A DNA stretch of 64,000 bases from Phytoseiulus persimilis (Eukaryota > Arthropoda > Arachnida > Mesostigmata > Phytoseiidae). The stretch lies in NCBI GenBank assembly GCA_037576195.1, contig CM075102.1, forward strand, positions 25,912,745-25,976,744, read 5' to 3'. A program made the position numbers and the translations under genes. Every line of letters starts with the position of its first letter. The stretch's first letter is position 1. This document shows, in pieces, positions 1 to 22,826 of this stretch. The notes under the pieces are model-generated. The model worked only from the letters and a program-made list of their open reading frames with translations. It ran no database searches and was not told the origin of the DNA.

Positions 1-295
1 CGACAAGACGGCCCAGTATTGTGTACCAGTCAGCATCGAATCCACGAAATTCCTGGGAATTGACATCTCAGCACCTCTTCGATTGGAGGTCGCCATCACA
101 TTTTAGGCGGTCTCTGAGGGATGAATCTGTTCCACAGGGAAGGGAGCAATCTTCGGAACCGATATTCAGCGGGAGAGTTTACCTTACCGTGAGCCTTAGC
201 GCTCACTTCAGGCGGGGTTTTTACGATGATCTTGTTTGACGTAACACCGAAAGATTCATCTCTCTTCAAATCGACTCGCAACTTTCTGTTTAGGC

Positions 296-507
296 CAGTG
301 GTTCTCAAACTCCACTGACCCATCGACCCCCTAGGCGACTTCGTTGAAGTTTATGGACTGCCGTCCCCCAAGGAGTCGACCGTCGAGCCTTGATTCACCT
401 ACGTGGACGCCAAGAAGCATGGTCAAATCCATCCCGGCATCACCTCTGTAAACCGGATATCGGCCATCGACCCCCGAGGTCGATATCGACCACTTTGAGA
501 ACCACTG
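296..507. mobile_element. Non-autonomous hAT-like element (MITE) with 8-bp target duplication
   Basis: The left end reads CAGTGGTTCTCAAA (296-309) and the right end is its exact reverse complement (494-507). This terminal sequence is typical of hAT-superfamily elements. The flanks GTTTAGGC (288-295) and GTTAAGGC (508-515) match at 7 of 8 positions, which fits the 8-bp target duplication made by hAT transposases. The 212-bp body has no meaningful open frame, so it must have been moved by a transposase encoded elsewhere. The one flank mismatch suggests that the insertion is not very recent. Confidence 0.85.
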
Positions 508-1493
508 GTTAAGGCCGACGCGAGCTCAGCAATGCTTCTGCTGGTCAAGCTCCGCTCTCATCCCAACCCAGCACCAACGGACGTTCATGATTCTCCATCT
601 GTCCGCACAATGAAGAGTCAGATAGAATTCCGTCGATCACATCTTCTCACCTTCCAGTTCTTGTAGAGGTTTAACGAGAATCGAGCGGAAAGGCTGATCT
701 AAGTGCTGAATATTCTCCCTTTGGAGCAGTTGAGATGTGAATCCCCCGAAAGCTTGAGAATCGGATGCCTGCTATGAGTCCCAGAGCCACGAATCGCACC
801 GAAACATAGCTCCGTGAATGAATTTAAGCTCTGATTCGAAGCCAAGCGAGACGGAACAACGCGTGAAAGAAAAACACCAGTATTCCGTTTTATTTATTCT
901 ATTTTCTTGACCTTTTGTTCCTGGTCAATAATCGAACGGAGTGAGCGTAGTGGATGGAGAAAGGGGGTTTTCGATTCCTTATTCCTTATGGTTTCCGTCG
1001 CCGTCGGAAATTCTGATGATGGGATCCTGACCAAATCCAAATACGGTGCAAATATAAGTCAATCAGCTGTTTCACTCAGGAGCGACGACGGAAAACAAGG
1101 GTTTTTCGCGCAGAATTCTGCACCAGAAGGTCTTGAACAAGAACTCAAGCTTGAAATATCTCAAGAAATTCTCGATGTGCTAGTCTACATAGTCAGGCCT
1201 TTCTTATTCGAAAAGTTCGAGTGGAGTGGATTCCATCTCTCTCTCGCTTGGCTCTCTTAGTTCCTCTGATCCGCTTCTCGGATGCCGGAATGCTTGGGTG
1301 TTCACTGCCACCTCACTGTCCCATCACAGTCAAGCCGAAGTTCTGTCAATCAGACACGAAGCACAAGCCTTGGCATTGATCCCTCCCGAAGAGCATATTA
1401 CGGATCGAGATCCAACTTCTAGTTCCCGGCCGAACTTGAAAGAATGTATAGGGAGGCTGTTTTCGGTCGGAAATACTCAGACCGGATTTTTAT

Positions 1494-1648
1494 TTGGCGG
1501 TGACGCTGGAGGAAACTCATCGGTTCAGAGAGGCTCTCGAACGCTTCCAGAACGACGTGACGGTTCCGAATTACGGCAGAATGACCCAACCAGTCGAATC
1601 ATACGATTCCATGAGGCTGGCATCATGGAATCTCAAAACCACGAGGCG
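1494..1648 (+). CDS. Candidate internal exon, unidentified protein
   Basis: An open frame here has ordinary protein composition (ETHRFREALERFQND, then VPNYGRMTQPVESYDSMRL) and ends at a reasonable donor, GTAAGC, after ACCACGAGGC. An open stretch at 907-1260 could be another exon of the same gene. I could not find a phase-matched partner exon or a family. It lies just upstream of the acylphosphatase gene on the opposite strand. Chance open frames of this length are common, so this is a weak call. Confidence 0.25.
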
Positions 1649-1805
1649 TAAGCTTGTAAATCTTCGAGTCGATTACCTGGAGCCCTTTCATGGCCTTTGT
1701 ACAAGTTCTCCTTGCTCAACTTTTCACAACTGGTCAACAGAGTGCGTTTCAAACTCGCGAGTTTATTCGTACACGAACAGGGGGAGTATGCAGAGAGAAC
1801 TCAAT

Positions 1806-2200
1806 CTATTTCGTTCTTCGAATGTCGAATTTCTCAAAATCTGATTTCTCAAGCACTCTCTCGTTGACGAAGGTTGCTTTCTCGATTTCAGACTGCGGGC
1901 TCCCTCTCGTTTCCAACCATTTCTTCATCTGACCATAACTCTCTTCAGTGCCTTGGATCTCCCCTGGAATCGGAGCTCATGAGAATCTATATACGAACTA
2001 TATATCAAATTCCTACGAAATTTCGATACTGAACAATCAATGAACGCACTCATTGGAAGTATACCTTCAACTGTGCCTCGCAAAGTGTTGCGAATCCATC
2101 CAGTAACTCCGAGCTTTTCGGCTTGCTGTTGAGTATATTTCCTGAAGAAAACACCCTGAACGAGCCCGAAGACTTCGAAAGAGCATGCGCGCAACGACAT
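1806..2200 (-). CDS. Acylphosphatase (ACYP family), two exons
   Basis: Exon 1 is 2200-2065 and exon 2 is 1963-1806, with a 101-bp GT-AG intron (2064-1964) in phase 1. From the methionine at 2200 the protein has 97 residues, the usual size of this family. It carries the acylphosphatase signature FGLVQGVFFRKYT, whose arginine (R20) binds the acyl-phosphate, and GWIRNTLRGTVEG, whose asparagine (N38) positions the catalytic water. Exon 2 supplies the family C-terminal half (MKKWLETRGSPQSEIEKA, then DFEKFDIRR). The enzyme hydrolyses carboxyl-phosphate bonds such as that of 1,3-bisphosphoglycerate and is normally cytosolic. The frame stays open upstream to an ATG at 2287 and would add 29 residues, including a hydrophobic stretch. 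I prefer the inner ATG because it gives the standard protein. It does not overlap its neighbours. Confidence 0.93.
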
Positions 2201-2643
2201 TTCCACCGGATCTCCTGGACGGCAAGTCCACCAGAACGATGCGAGAACGATAGCACTGATTGACACTCCGAGCACTCTACTCATCAAAAATTCGATTCTG
2301 CCTGTGACCGATCAGCGCCTCGAGCTGCGCGAGAACTAGCTCACACGGACTTTTTCTAGGAGATCGAAATCTTCAACGAGATCGACCAGATTGGCTGAGA
2401 GTCGTCAACGAAATTTCGGGATTCTCTACTGCAGCAACGTCTTAAGACCCCGATCAAGACCACGACTTCAGGCGGACGTTCCTCTCAACAGGGAAGGATT
2501 CATTCGCGGTTGTCGTACTCCGTCATAAATCGAATGGTGACATGATTCCGCAGAATTTGAATGCAGTGAAGTGTCTCCTGGAGAGAGATGTGGCTGTATG
2601 GTTGTTTGCATGAGGAGACTGCCTTACCAGGAGGGGTCTACGT

Positions 2644-2891
2644 CGGATGACCGTAGGACAAGATGGCGGCTCGAGACGAATCGAGGGAGAGGGGGAAAAG
2701 CAGTGAGAGCTTCCTCGGGTATGTGTAAAACCTAACCTAACCTGACCCAATGCCATGCGCTTGGGTCATGCGATCTGCTGAGAAACGGTCTTTTGACCCC
2801 CATACATTGAAGAAATGACCGTGCGCGGGTTGTACTTTCCTCCTCTCCCTCGAATTCGTCTGTAGCCGCCATGTTGTCCTACGGTCATCCG
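2644..2891. mobile_element. MITE-like inverted-repeat element with AACCT repeats inside
   Basis: GGATGACCGTAGGACAAGAT (from 2646) recurs in reverse complement at 2863-2890 with one mismatch over 27 bp. The similarity continues inward through GGCGGCT, GACGAAT and CGAGGGAGAG for about 55 bp in each arm. The roughly 248-bp unit is therefore a short element with long terminal inverted repeats. Target duplications are not clear. Its central spacer contains three AACCT units (about 2729-2743), the complement of the arthropod telomere repeat TTAGG. No protein is encoded. Confidence 0.7.
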
Positions 2892-3162
2892 GCGCATTCC
2901 CTACCAGGAGCCCATAGGAGGTAGATTTGAGTGAGCACGATCAACACCGCATCGTGTAGACAGCCGCTGACCTAAGGGATCACGTCATCATTTGGCGGGA
3001 GGGCAGTCGGTTGCTTCGGAGTTCGAAAAACGCACCCCTCGGCTCCGTTCGATTTGTAATCCTTACTCCATTCGAAATCCAAGGAATGTCGAGAATCTTG
3101 ACAGCTTGAAGCTGTGGAAGGTGTAGCTCTTTTGAGGAACCGACTCCGTGATCTCGGTCGAA

Positions 3163-5545
3163 ATGACGCTAACCGAGGAGAAAATCGACGAAGTGGGGAC
3201 AAGTGAGAAGATATTTTTCAAAGAAGGATCTCGCATTCAAGACGCGGAAATTCTGCTAGCTTCTCTCGAAGATTTCGTTGTGCGGAGGTTCAATCCGAAG
3301 CCCGACGGCTTCTTGAGCAAAGGTAGGGATCGAAAGCAGTTCATTTGATTTTTTGTGACGGAACTTGGCGTCGGACGCCTCAATCATTTTTGTGGCGTAG
3401 GAGTGTTCCAACTGAAGCTCGATGAACTTCGCTCGAAAGTGGATTCTCTCGAACCCTCATCGCAAGATCCCGACTTTCTGTGGATAGTGAGTATGCTCCT
3501 GGGTGTCAGGAGTCATCTCAGAACTTATTGTTGAACCGACTGAATACCTGATTGCCATTCCTCACCGCGCATTGATGTTACAAGTTCTCATGGGAAACTG
3601 TTTTATTTCCAGTGCGAGAAGATTACACTACTCATAAACTTGTGCCGCAACCTAGAAGGAGCCGTTCGCGGGAAAGTGGAGGGAGTTTCCGCCGACGAAG
3701 GGGTGGGAGCTTGCAACGACACCGATCAGTTGCTGGACTGCCTCCGGCTCGAAATGCGGCAGAGAGGAGAGGTTTCAGTTATATTGAAACCCGTTACGAA
3801 GAGGTTGACGAAAATTAAAGCGCATTATCTCGCAGAGGTATGATCCGGATAATTCAGATGAAGGGTCTTCTAAGATAGCGCGTCGTTCCCACTACGACCG
3901 CTGCAAAGGTGCGAAAATATAACGATGGCGGTCCGTTCTCAGTTGACAGGAAATTGGCGCCAACAGGTTCGTTGGCAGAAATCCGACTTCCCCCTAGCCC
4001 ACCGGCTAATTGTTTCTCCAGATGCTGGAAGAACTTTCGCCCTCCTCAACGGTTTGAGGAATTCCTCAACGCTGGCGACTGATCTATTGGCAGCTTTTGC
4101 GGAGAACATTGTCATGCCCGTCATCAACGACAAATGCCTCATCGTATTCTCGGAAAAAAACTCACTAATCAAACTGGAAGCAACCATGGTGGACAGGGCC
4201 GGGGAAGCCAAAGGTATCGTCGTAGACACCGTGAAGGATGCAGAAGCACATGCACATCGTCCAAGGGGTGCATGCATTACCAAATCGCAATCCTCAACCC
4301 TATAATGCAGATGTTATCACATTGACGTCTCATTCCAGTGGATCCTATTCACAATCTGCAAACGGTGTACAAGTTCATCAGTCGAACCCTCCTTCCCATA
4401 CTGACCCTCCAGGAAGATAGTCGCGAAATCAGCGCGACGCTCAACCTCTTGGGTCAACGAGCTCGCGAGGAGAATCCAGAAGCTATCGATGATCTCGCGA
4501 CGAATATTCATGCGGACCTTCCTCAAACAGCTAACTTACTGACAGGCTATGCCACTGAGGCCGAATCATCAAAAGAAGGTGTGGGCTGGAGTTCAATTAT
4601 GAAGGCCAATCGACCCACTCGCTCAGACCCCGGCGAATTCGAATTCCTCAATCTTGTAAATGTTGATTGTTATTCGAGACTCCATATCTTTCAGCTCTGC
4701 AGATCGTCTCTGAGATGGAGGAAATGATGCTCACAGCATTGGAACCAACAGAGGAGGCTGAAATCGCAAATCTCCCCAAGAACCTCATGAGAACTTACGT
4801 AGTCTCCTCATGGGTGCCATCCTTGGCTGACAGTATTCTTCGACTCAAACATGAATCCGTGCTCATGCCTGTCTTCTCCTGTCTCTTGCGTCATCTGACA
4901 GTGCTGGAGGCCGAAGCTCTGAGTGGCTCCTTTAAGGTTGCTGTTTTCCTGAACAACTGTATTTATCTCGCGAACCGTTGTAGTCTACATTGTCCGGTGC
5001 CGACGAACAGCATTATTATGCTGAAAGAAAAAGGGACATCGGTGTTCTTACGGTTCGTCAACGAGCTTAAAATGAGTGAAGTCTCGATGTCGCTTCCAGT
5101 TTCGACAGCGTTGAAACTGTTCCTGACGTACATGGCATCTCTTCAGGAAATGGAATCTGCGTGGAAACGCTCCCTCCCATTCGAGAATTATTCGAAAGCT
5201 ATGGGTCTTCTATTCAATTCATTCTCCACTAGCTTGGAGTCGTATATTTTCCAACAGAAATTCCTCACTGAGAACGAGGTAGTCCATCTGAAGTCGCTTC
5301 TGTTCCGCTCCGTGTCCATGGCTGAAGCGTGGCAGCGCGGTAATGAGCAAACGCTTCACGTCAGCGGGGCAAAGGCTGACCATCTCCTGCAACTCATGCA
5401 GATGACCCCCGACGACATAGCTCTTGCTTGGAAGTCTCGCTCGGGGCCGATCAGAACTGTGTTCACGGCAGATCAGGTTGCCTCTTTGGCCAAAGCACGA
5501 TTCGCACTCGAAGAGTTTGACAAACTGCACTCGGCACTGTTCTGA
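3163..5545 (+). CDS. Zw10: ZW10 kinetochore / RZZ and NRZ complex subunit, six exons
   Basis: Exons are 3163-3322, 3401-3486, 3613-3837, 3943-4213, 4339-4578 and 4695-5545. All introns are short GT-AG introns with continuous phase, and the product is 610 residues. ZW10 works in the Rod-Zw10-Zwilch complex, which recruits dynein and Mad1 to kinetochores, and in the NRZ complex for Golgi-to-ER tethering. The assignment rests on family-like blocks: NWRQQVRWQKSDF and LLNGLRNSSTLATDLL in the middle, NNCIYLANR and ENYSKAMGLLFNSF in exon 6, and the C-terminal LAWKSRSGPIRTVFTADQV, which parallels the human ending around ADGKGPLAAAFSSSEV. The start is the first ATG of the exon 1 frame. The protein is shorter than human ZW10 (about 780), mainly in the N-terminal and linker parts, so a small exon could have been missed. 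AATAAA follows 56 bp after the stop. Confidence 0.85.
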
Positions 5546-5600
5546 AGAAGGCCGCAGATTCAGTGTTCGAAGATCCCTGACCGAAATATTTCGGATGCCC

Positions 5601-5606
5601 AATAAA
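5601..5606 (+). terminator. Polyadenylation signal AATAAA of ZW10
   Basis: A canonical AATAAA lies 56 bp downstream of the ZW10 stop codon on the same strand. It is the first such signal after the coding region. Confidence 0.7.
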
Positions 5607-5631
5607 GGGAACCGTGTTTGACGTGAGCAGT

Positions 5632-5637
5632 TTTATT
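5632..5637 (-). terminator. Polyadenylation signal AATAAA of the SLC35A-like gene
   Basis: TTTATT on the plus strand gives AATAAA on the minus strand, 171 bp beyond the stop codon of the transporter gene. It sits only 26 bp from the ZW10 signal on the other strand, so the two mature 3' ends should nearly touch or overlap. Confidence 0.6.
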
Positions 5638-5807
5638 CGAAAGTTTCTTCTCCCGCGTCATGCATCTTGTAACAGTGGGGGAACACGGCCATTGTCAAAT
5701 ATCACAAGAATCACGAGCAGCTAGACTCGCTGCCTGCCCGACGGCAGTTTTCTGAATTGGCGGATGTTCTGCTGGGCCTGTTGTCGAGAGCTGAATAGGG
5801 ACTCCTG

Positions 5808-7415
5808 TCACCGCTTGCTGAGCGTGAAAGTTTTGTTCTCGTAAACGTGCACTGCATAGAATAAGACGAGGAGACTTATGGCGAAATGAGGAGTCAGCGT
5901 GAAGCGATCGGGGAACAACAGTTGGTTCAATCCTGAGTTCAGGAGATGGACGACGCAAGCGACTTGATACTTCACGACATTGTCCAGTTTCTTCACCAGC
6001 AGAGCCACGCAGATCCCGTGTACTGCTGCCGTGATCCAGGTGATGCCCAGCAGACCCCATATCGACCAAGGAGCCTCAGAAATAATTTCTGCAACAGAAA
6101 CGGAGGTTTACAACTCCCCAGAGTGTATTCTGGGTGAAAGCTGGTTATCTGAGTCGTTCGAGCTTGAGAGCCTTCACAATATTTTCGTCCCCATAAGATG
6201 TCAGTCAAGATTTTGTCGTTGTAGCGGGTGCCGCGAATTCTCATTCGTCGGAGAAGGCCAGTTCCTCGGTATGCCTAATCAGCTTCGGACCGTGATTCCG
6301 GTCGTTGTTGGACGATGGTGTGAAAGCTTGGTGTTTAACCTGTTTCCATTCACGGGCGACTCTCACTCCGCTGCGTTTACTTATAATTCAGTCGTTTACA
6401 ATGAGTTGTCCCCGGCTGCCGTGACTGTCAACGCGCGATTGTGCCCACAATAAAACGTTAATCCACATCAAGCCCTGTTCATCACGACGCGATCTCAACC
6501 TCAACGGCATCAAGTTTTCTGATATTAATGAATAAGTATCGGGCTCTGTCTCTGAAGTCGAGAATCTTCTATCTCGGGTCACGCAGATCAGCTTACATCT
6601 TCTGATAGCCCTCAGCGTTCTTTGTCCAAATCTTCGAGACTGTGTGCACTCCGAGCATGCATTGATTTATCACAGATACACAGACCTTTCCGGAAGACGA
6701 AGGAGGAGTAGACGAACGGCACTACCGCGAAACCAGCTCCACCGATGTACATTTGAAATTGCTGCTTCCAGATATTCGATTGCTGAGGGTTCTTGAAGAG
6801 CAGCTCGGTGTAAACAGCGGCACTCGCTGAAAGAACCGAATTCAGGAGAGCGAGCACGAAGCCGACCGTGAGACCGTGCGAAGCCCCCGCGCTCAGTTCT
6901 GGAAGCTGACTGATGCCTATGGCAAAGCACATGAGGAAAGCTCCAATCCACTGAGCTTCGCTTACGCTCCTCCTGAAGAAGACTTTATACAGCAACAGTG
7001 TGAGGGGAATCCTCGTCTGCACAAGGACCATCCACACCGCCGGCGTGACATACGCCAGCGAAAAGAAGAAAATGTTGTTTGTAATGGCGTAAACCATGCT
7101 CGGAAGAAGGAGTCTCCAGTTGAACGGCGTCCACGCCGACCCGTTGTGCGTCGTCACGTGCAGGAAGAAACACACCAGGGCTTTGCTGAGTTCGAGGAGC
7201 ACCACGAAGAGAGTCTGGTCCACGGGGAACTTGTCGTCATTGTAATAGCGGATGGCGTACGCGCCAACAACTTTCACGAGCTCACAAGACGCGATTAGAA
7301 CACAGAGCTTCACTGAAGTTTTGCTGGAGAGCGGTACCTGTCGTCCGATATTCAAAGACGGAGCCGGGTTCGGGATGTTGATTTTCGACTCCACCAACGG
7401 ATCCGCATCGTCCAT
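5808..7415 (-). CDS. SLC35A-type nucleotide-sugar transporter, two exons
   Basis: Exon 1 is 7415-6686 and exon 2 is 6088-5808. The 597-bp GT-AG intron is in phase 1, and the product is 336 residues. The protein is a multi-pass membrane protein with eight or more hydrophobic segments and short polar loops. Family features are the early FVVLLELSKALVCFFLH segment, NNIFFFSLAYVTPAVWMVLVQ, SASAAVYTELLFKN (the SSVYTE-like motif of the SLC35A group), and VALLVKKLDNVVKY near the end. These proteins exchange cytosolic nucleotide sugars for nucleoside monophosphate across the Golgi or ER membrane. Substrate cannot be read from sequence. The best match by eye is to the less-characterised members SLC35A4/A5 rather than the classic UDP-galactose or CMP-sialate carriers. 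The ATG at 7415 starts a hydrophilic cytosolic N-terminus (MDDADPLVESKINIPN). The gene converges on ZW10. Confidence 0.85.
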
Positions 7416-9902
7416 TTGGAGGGTGTGTGCGCCCTGACGGATTCTGCTGATCGCGGCCCTACAGAAGAACCAGGAGAAAGGGCAACCCGATGCAGGCGAG
7501 GAGGTTTCAGAGTAGAAGAGCAGTGCGCTCTGTCAAGTCACCGATGAACCTCTGGAACTGTATATCGTTGGATGGAACATTGATTTTTTCAGGGCTTCCT
7601 GCCCTGGGGGCCACATATACACGGCAATTAAACGCTACAGCGTCGACGAAGCCGTGAGGCACGGGGTTGCGTACCATCCCGGAGCATTTGCTTCTTTTCA
7701 TCGAAACAGCTCTTCTCACTCACATGGTGACTGAAGAGCGCTCGCTCCGGGAGACTGGTTTCATAATCCTGGAATCGATCATTTGAGCGCTGAAATCAAG
7801 TTGTTCCTTGCCTCACATATTGCTCACACCTCGGTAGCACAGATACGTCATCTCATCACGGGTCGAGCTGAGTGATCGCTCAAGGCGGTCAGATATCAGA
7901 ATCTGTGACAATATTAAGGTGAACACAGGCGACTCGACAGGCCATTGAGGTTCGGGGTGTTGAATAAGCATTCACCTCGTAAGGGGTGAGGATCACATCC
8001 ATTTCATCTCACCTCGAGAGCCATCGAGCGGTTCTGGGATTCAATCGAAGCCCAGCGATCAATTCCTTCAAACGGAGAATACGCAGTCTGATTCCCCTTG
8101 GTCCCTCCCTGAAACACTCATAATAATTCGTGCAAAGTTAGAAGGACCGAGTCAGGACCAGCAGAGCGAATGAGGACCTTCAGGAGTTCTCACCGCAAAT
8201 CTTCTTCTCCTCGCAGGATCAGTTTTTGCGGAAGCGAGAACTCGACGTAGCTATCGACTTGGCTATCAAAATCCTCCGTTGGTCAGAGGCATATCGTTCG
8301 TCACGATAGTTTACCGAGAATTCCATCTCTTGTTAGCTTTGAGACTTCCGCTGGCCACTGTCAGTTTTATGGCTTCCTCGGAAGCGATCTTCGAGATTTG
8401 AAACAGAACACGGTGCTTGCTGCTCGCAATCGAATCTGATGTAATTCCGAAAATGTCACCGACAACTCCTTGCTCTGTAGCCCTAAACTCCCGAACATTT
8501 CCGATGCTCACGATGGGGAGAACAACACGACTGAGGGACATGTGATCACGCGATTCAAGCCCCATATCTTCCGACTCACGAGGTTCTCCGACACAGCGCC
8601 AGATGATCCTTGGGTGAAGTGTGAACGAAGAGAATCGATCCCGAAACTCCGTTTGTTGGCGATGCTGCCTCGGCGAAGACGCGAAATCTGAGCCCTCCCG
8701 CTCACCCCTCTTGGAGTGGAGAACGTTCGAGGTCAGCCGGCGTTTCTTGCGCTCATGAAGTGTTCGTATGAGATTCGAATTCTTACAGGGAACTCTGCTT
8801 CGTTTCGCTTTCGACTGTTTACCATATCGCTTGGCCTAATAGACTGCGCTGTTTTGATACTCGGAACAATGATCCCATTCGAGGTTTCTCGGAGGGTGCA
8901 TCGTGGGTCTCGAATCTTCTAATGTTCCGCGTCTCCTCCTCAGGGAAACGGAGGGAGAATCGGGAAAGTATTGTCGGGAAAATCGGCGCAGACCTGTTAT
9001 CGCAGCTCCGTTCGGGGGTTCAAACATGCGTGGTGGTTTGATTAATCGCGTTAAGCTACAAATTAGCGGTCGTGTTCATGGTCGCGGCTCGAAAGCGAGG
9101 TGTCATCCTTAAATCCAACGAAATAGCCACCTTAGTCTCCACCCAAAATGGGAGTCACGACATCTGTTGCACTGCACCCTCGTTTGCTATTTATCGGTCG
9201 GTGGATAAGGGAAGGGCGTCGCGGGAAAGAGACCCTGAACACCGACGCGCCCTCTAGGACTCCCTGGAAGCCACGGAGGAGAACTATCCAGGAGCTCAGG
9301 CGCAAGATGGCTCCGAATTAAACTCGCCGTCCGCTCGAAGACCTGCTGTAGCGGTCGCCTGCTTTTCACCCTCATCCGCTCCGAAAGGTTGGTTGAACGG
9401 CCACTGCGTTCGCGCAAACATTCGTTTCCATATTCAGTGGAAGCCGAGAGCCCGAGTCATTGGCAGATGCGTACGCTGAGAGAATCGTTGAGCTCCGGGT
9501 CTTCTTTTGACAGAGGAAGCAACAGGGGCAGTTGAATTTTCAACAGGGTATCTCACAAAGCGGTCGGGCGCAGCTGTTGACATGGTGATCCGTTTGTTGC
9601 CGTTCCAGGAGAAGCACTATGACACTTGATTCAAAAGCTGCCCGGGTTGTCGAGCCTAAAACAAGCCATCCGTCCAAGCATCGCAGAGCGGGCAACTTTA
9701 TTGCCATCCAAGCACCAACAACCCACCCGAACTACAGCAAGACTCCTGACGAACAACAGAAACAATAACAATTTCTGACCCGGACGATCATAGCTTCTAG
9801 GCTTTAGTTTAATCGTAGCATAGAGCTTGTTGGTGGAGGCGTGTTGGCTTCTCCGGAGGATAAGCTGCAGGAAAACAACAAAAAGAAGAAACACCGTCCA
9901 AA
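7416..9902. other. Intergenic region between the divergent transporter and NALCN genes
   Basis: No gene could be established here. The two flanking genes point away from each other, so their promoters and the NALCN 5' untranslated region should lie in this 2.5 kb. One minus-strand open frame (8565-8311, with RVVLPIVSIGNV and KHRVLFQISKIASEEAI) has protein-like composition. I could not place it in a family or join it to another exon. I see no clear TATA box, repeat or RNA gene. Confidence 0.4.

Positions 9903-22826
<12,924 letters not shown>

Noticed and set aside
4020-4075. ZW10 exon 4 starting at the AG before ATGCTGGAAGAA (4021)
   Set aside because: That reading hits a stop at once. Starting at 3943 keeps the phase and restores the conserved NWRQQVRWQ block.
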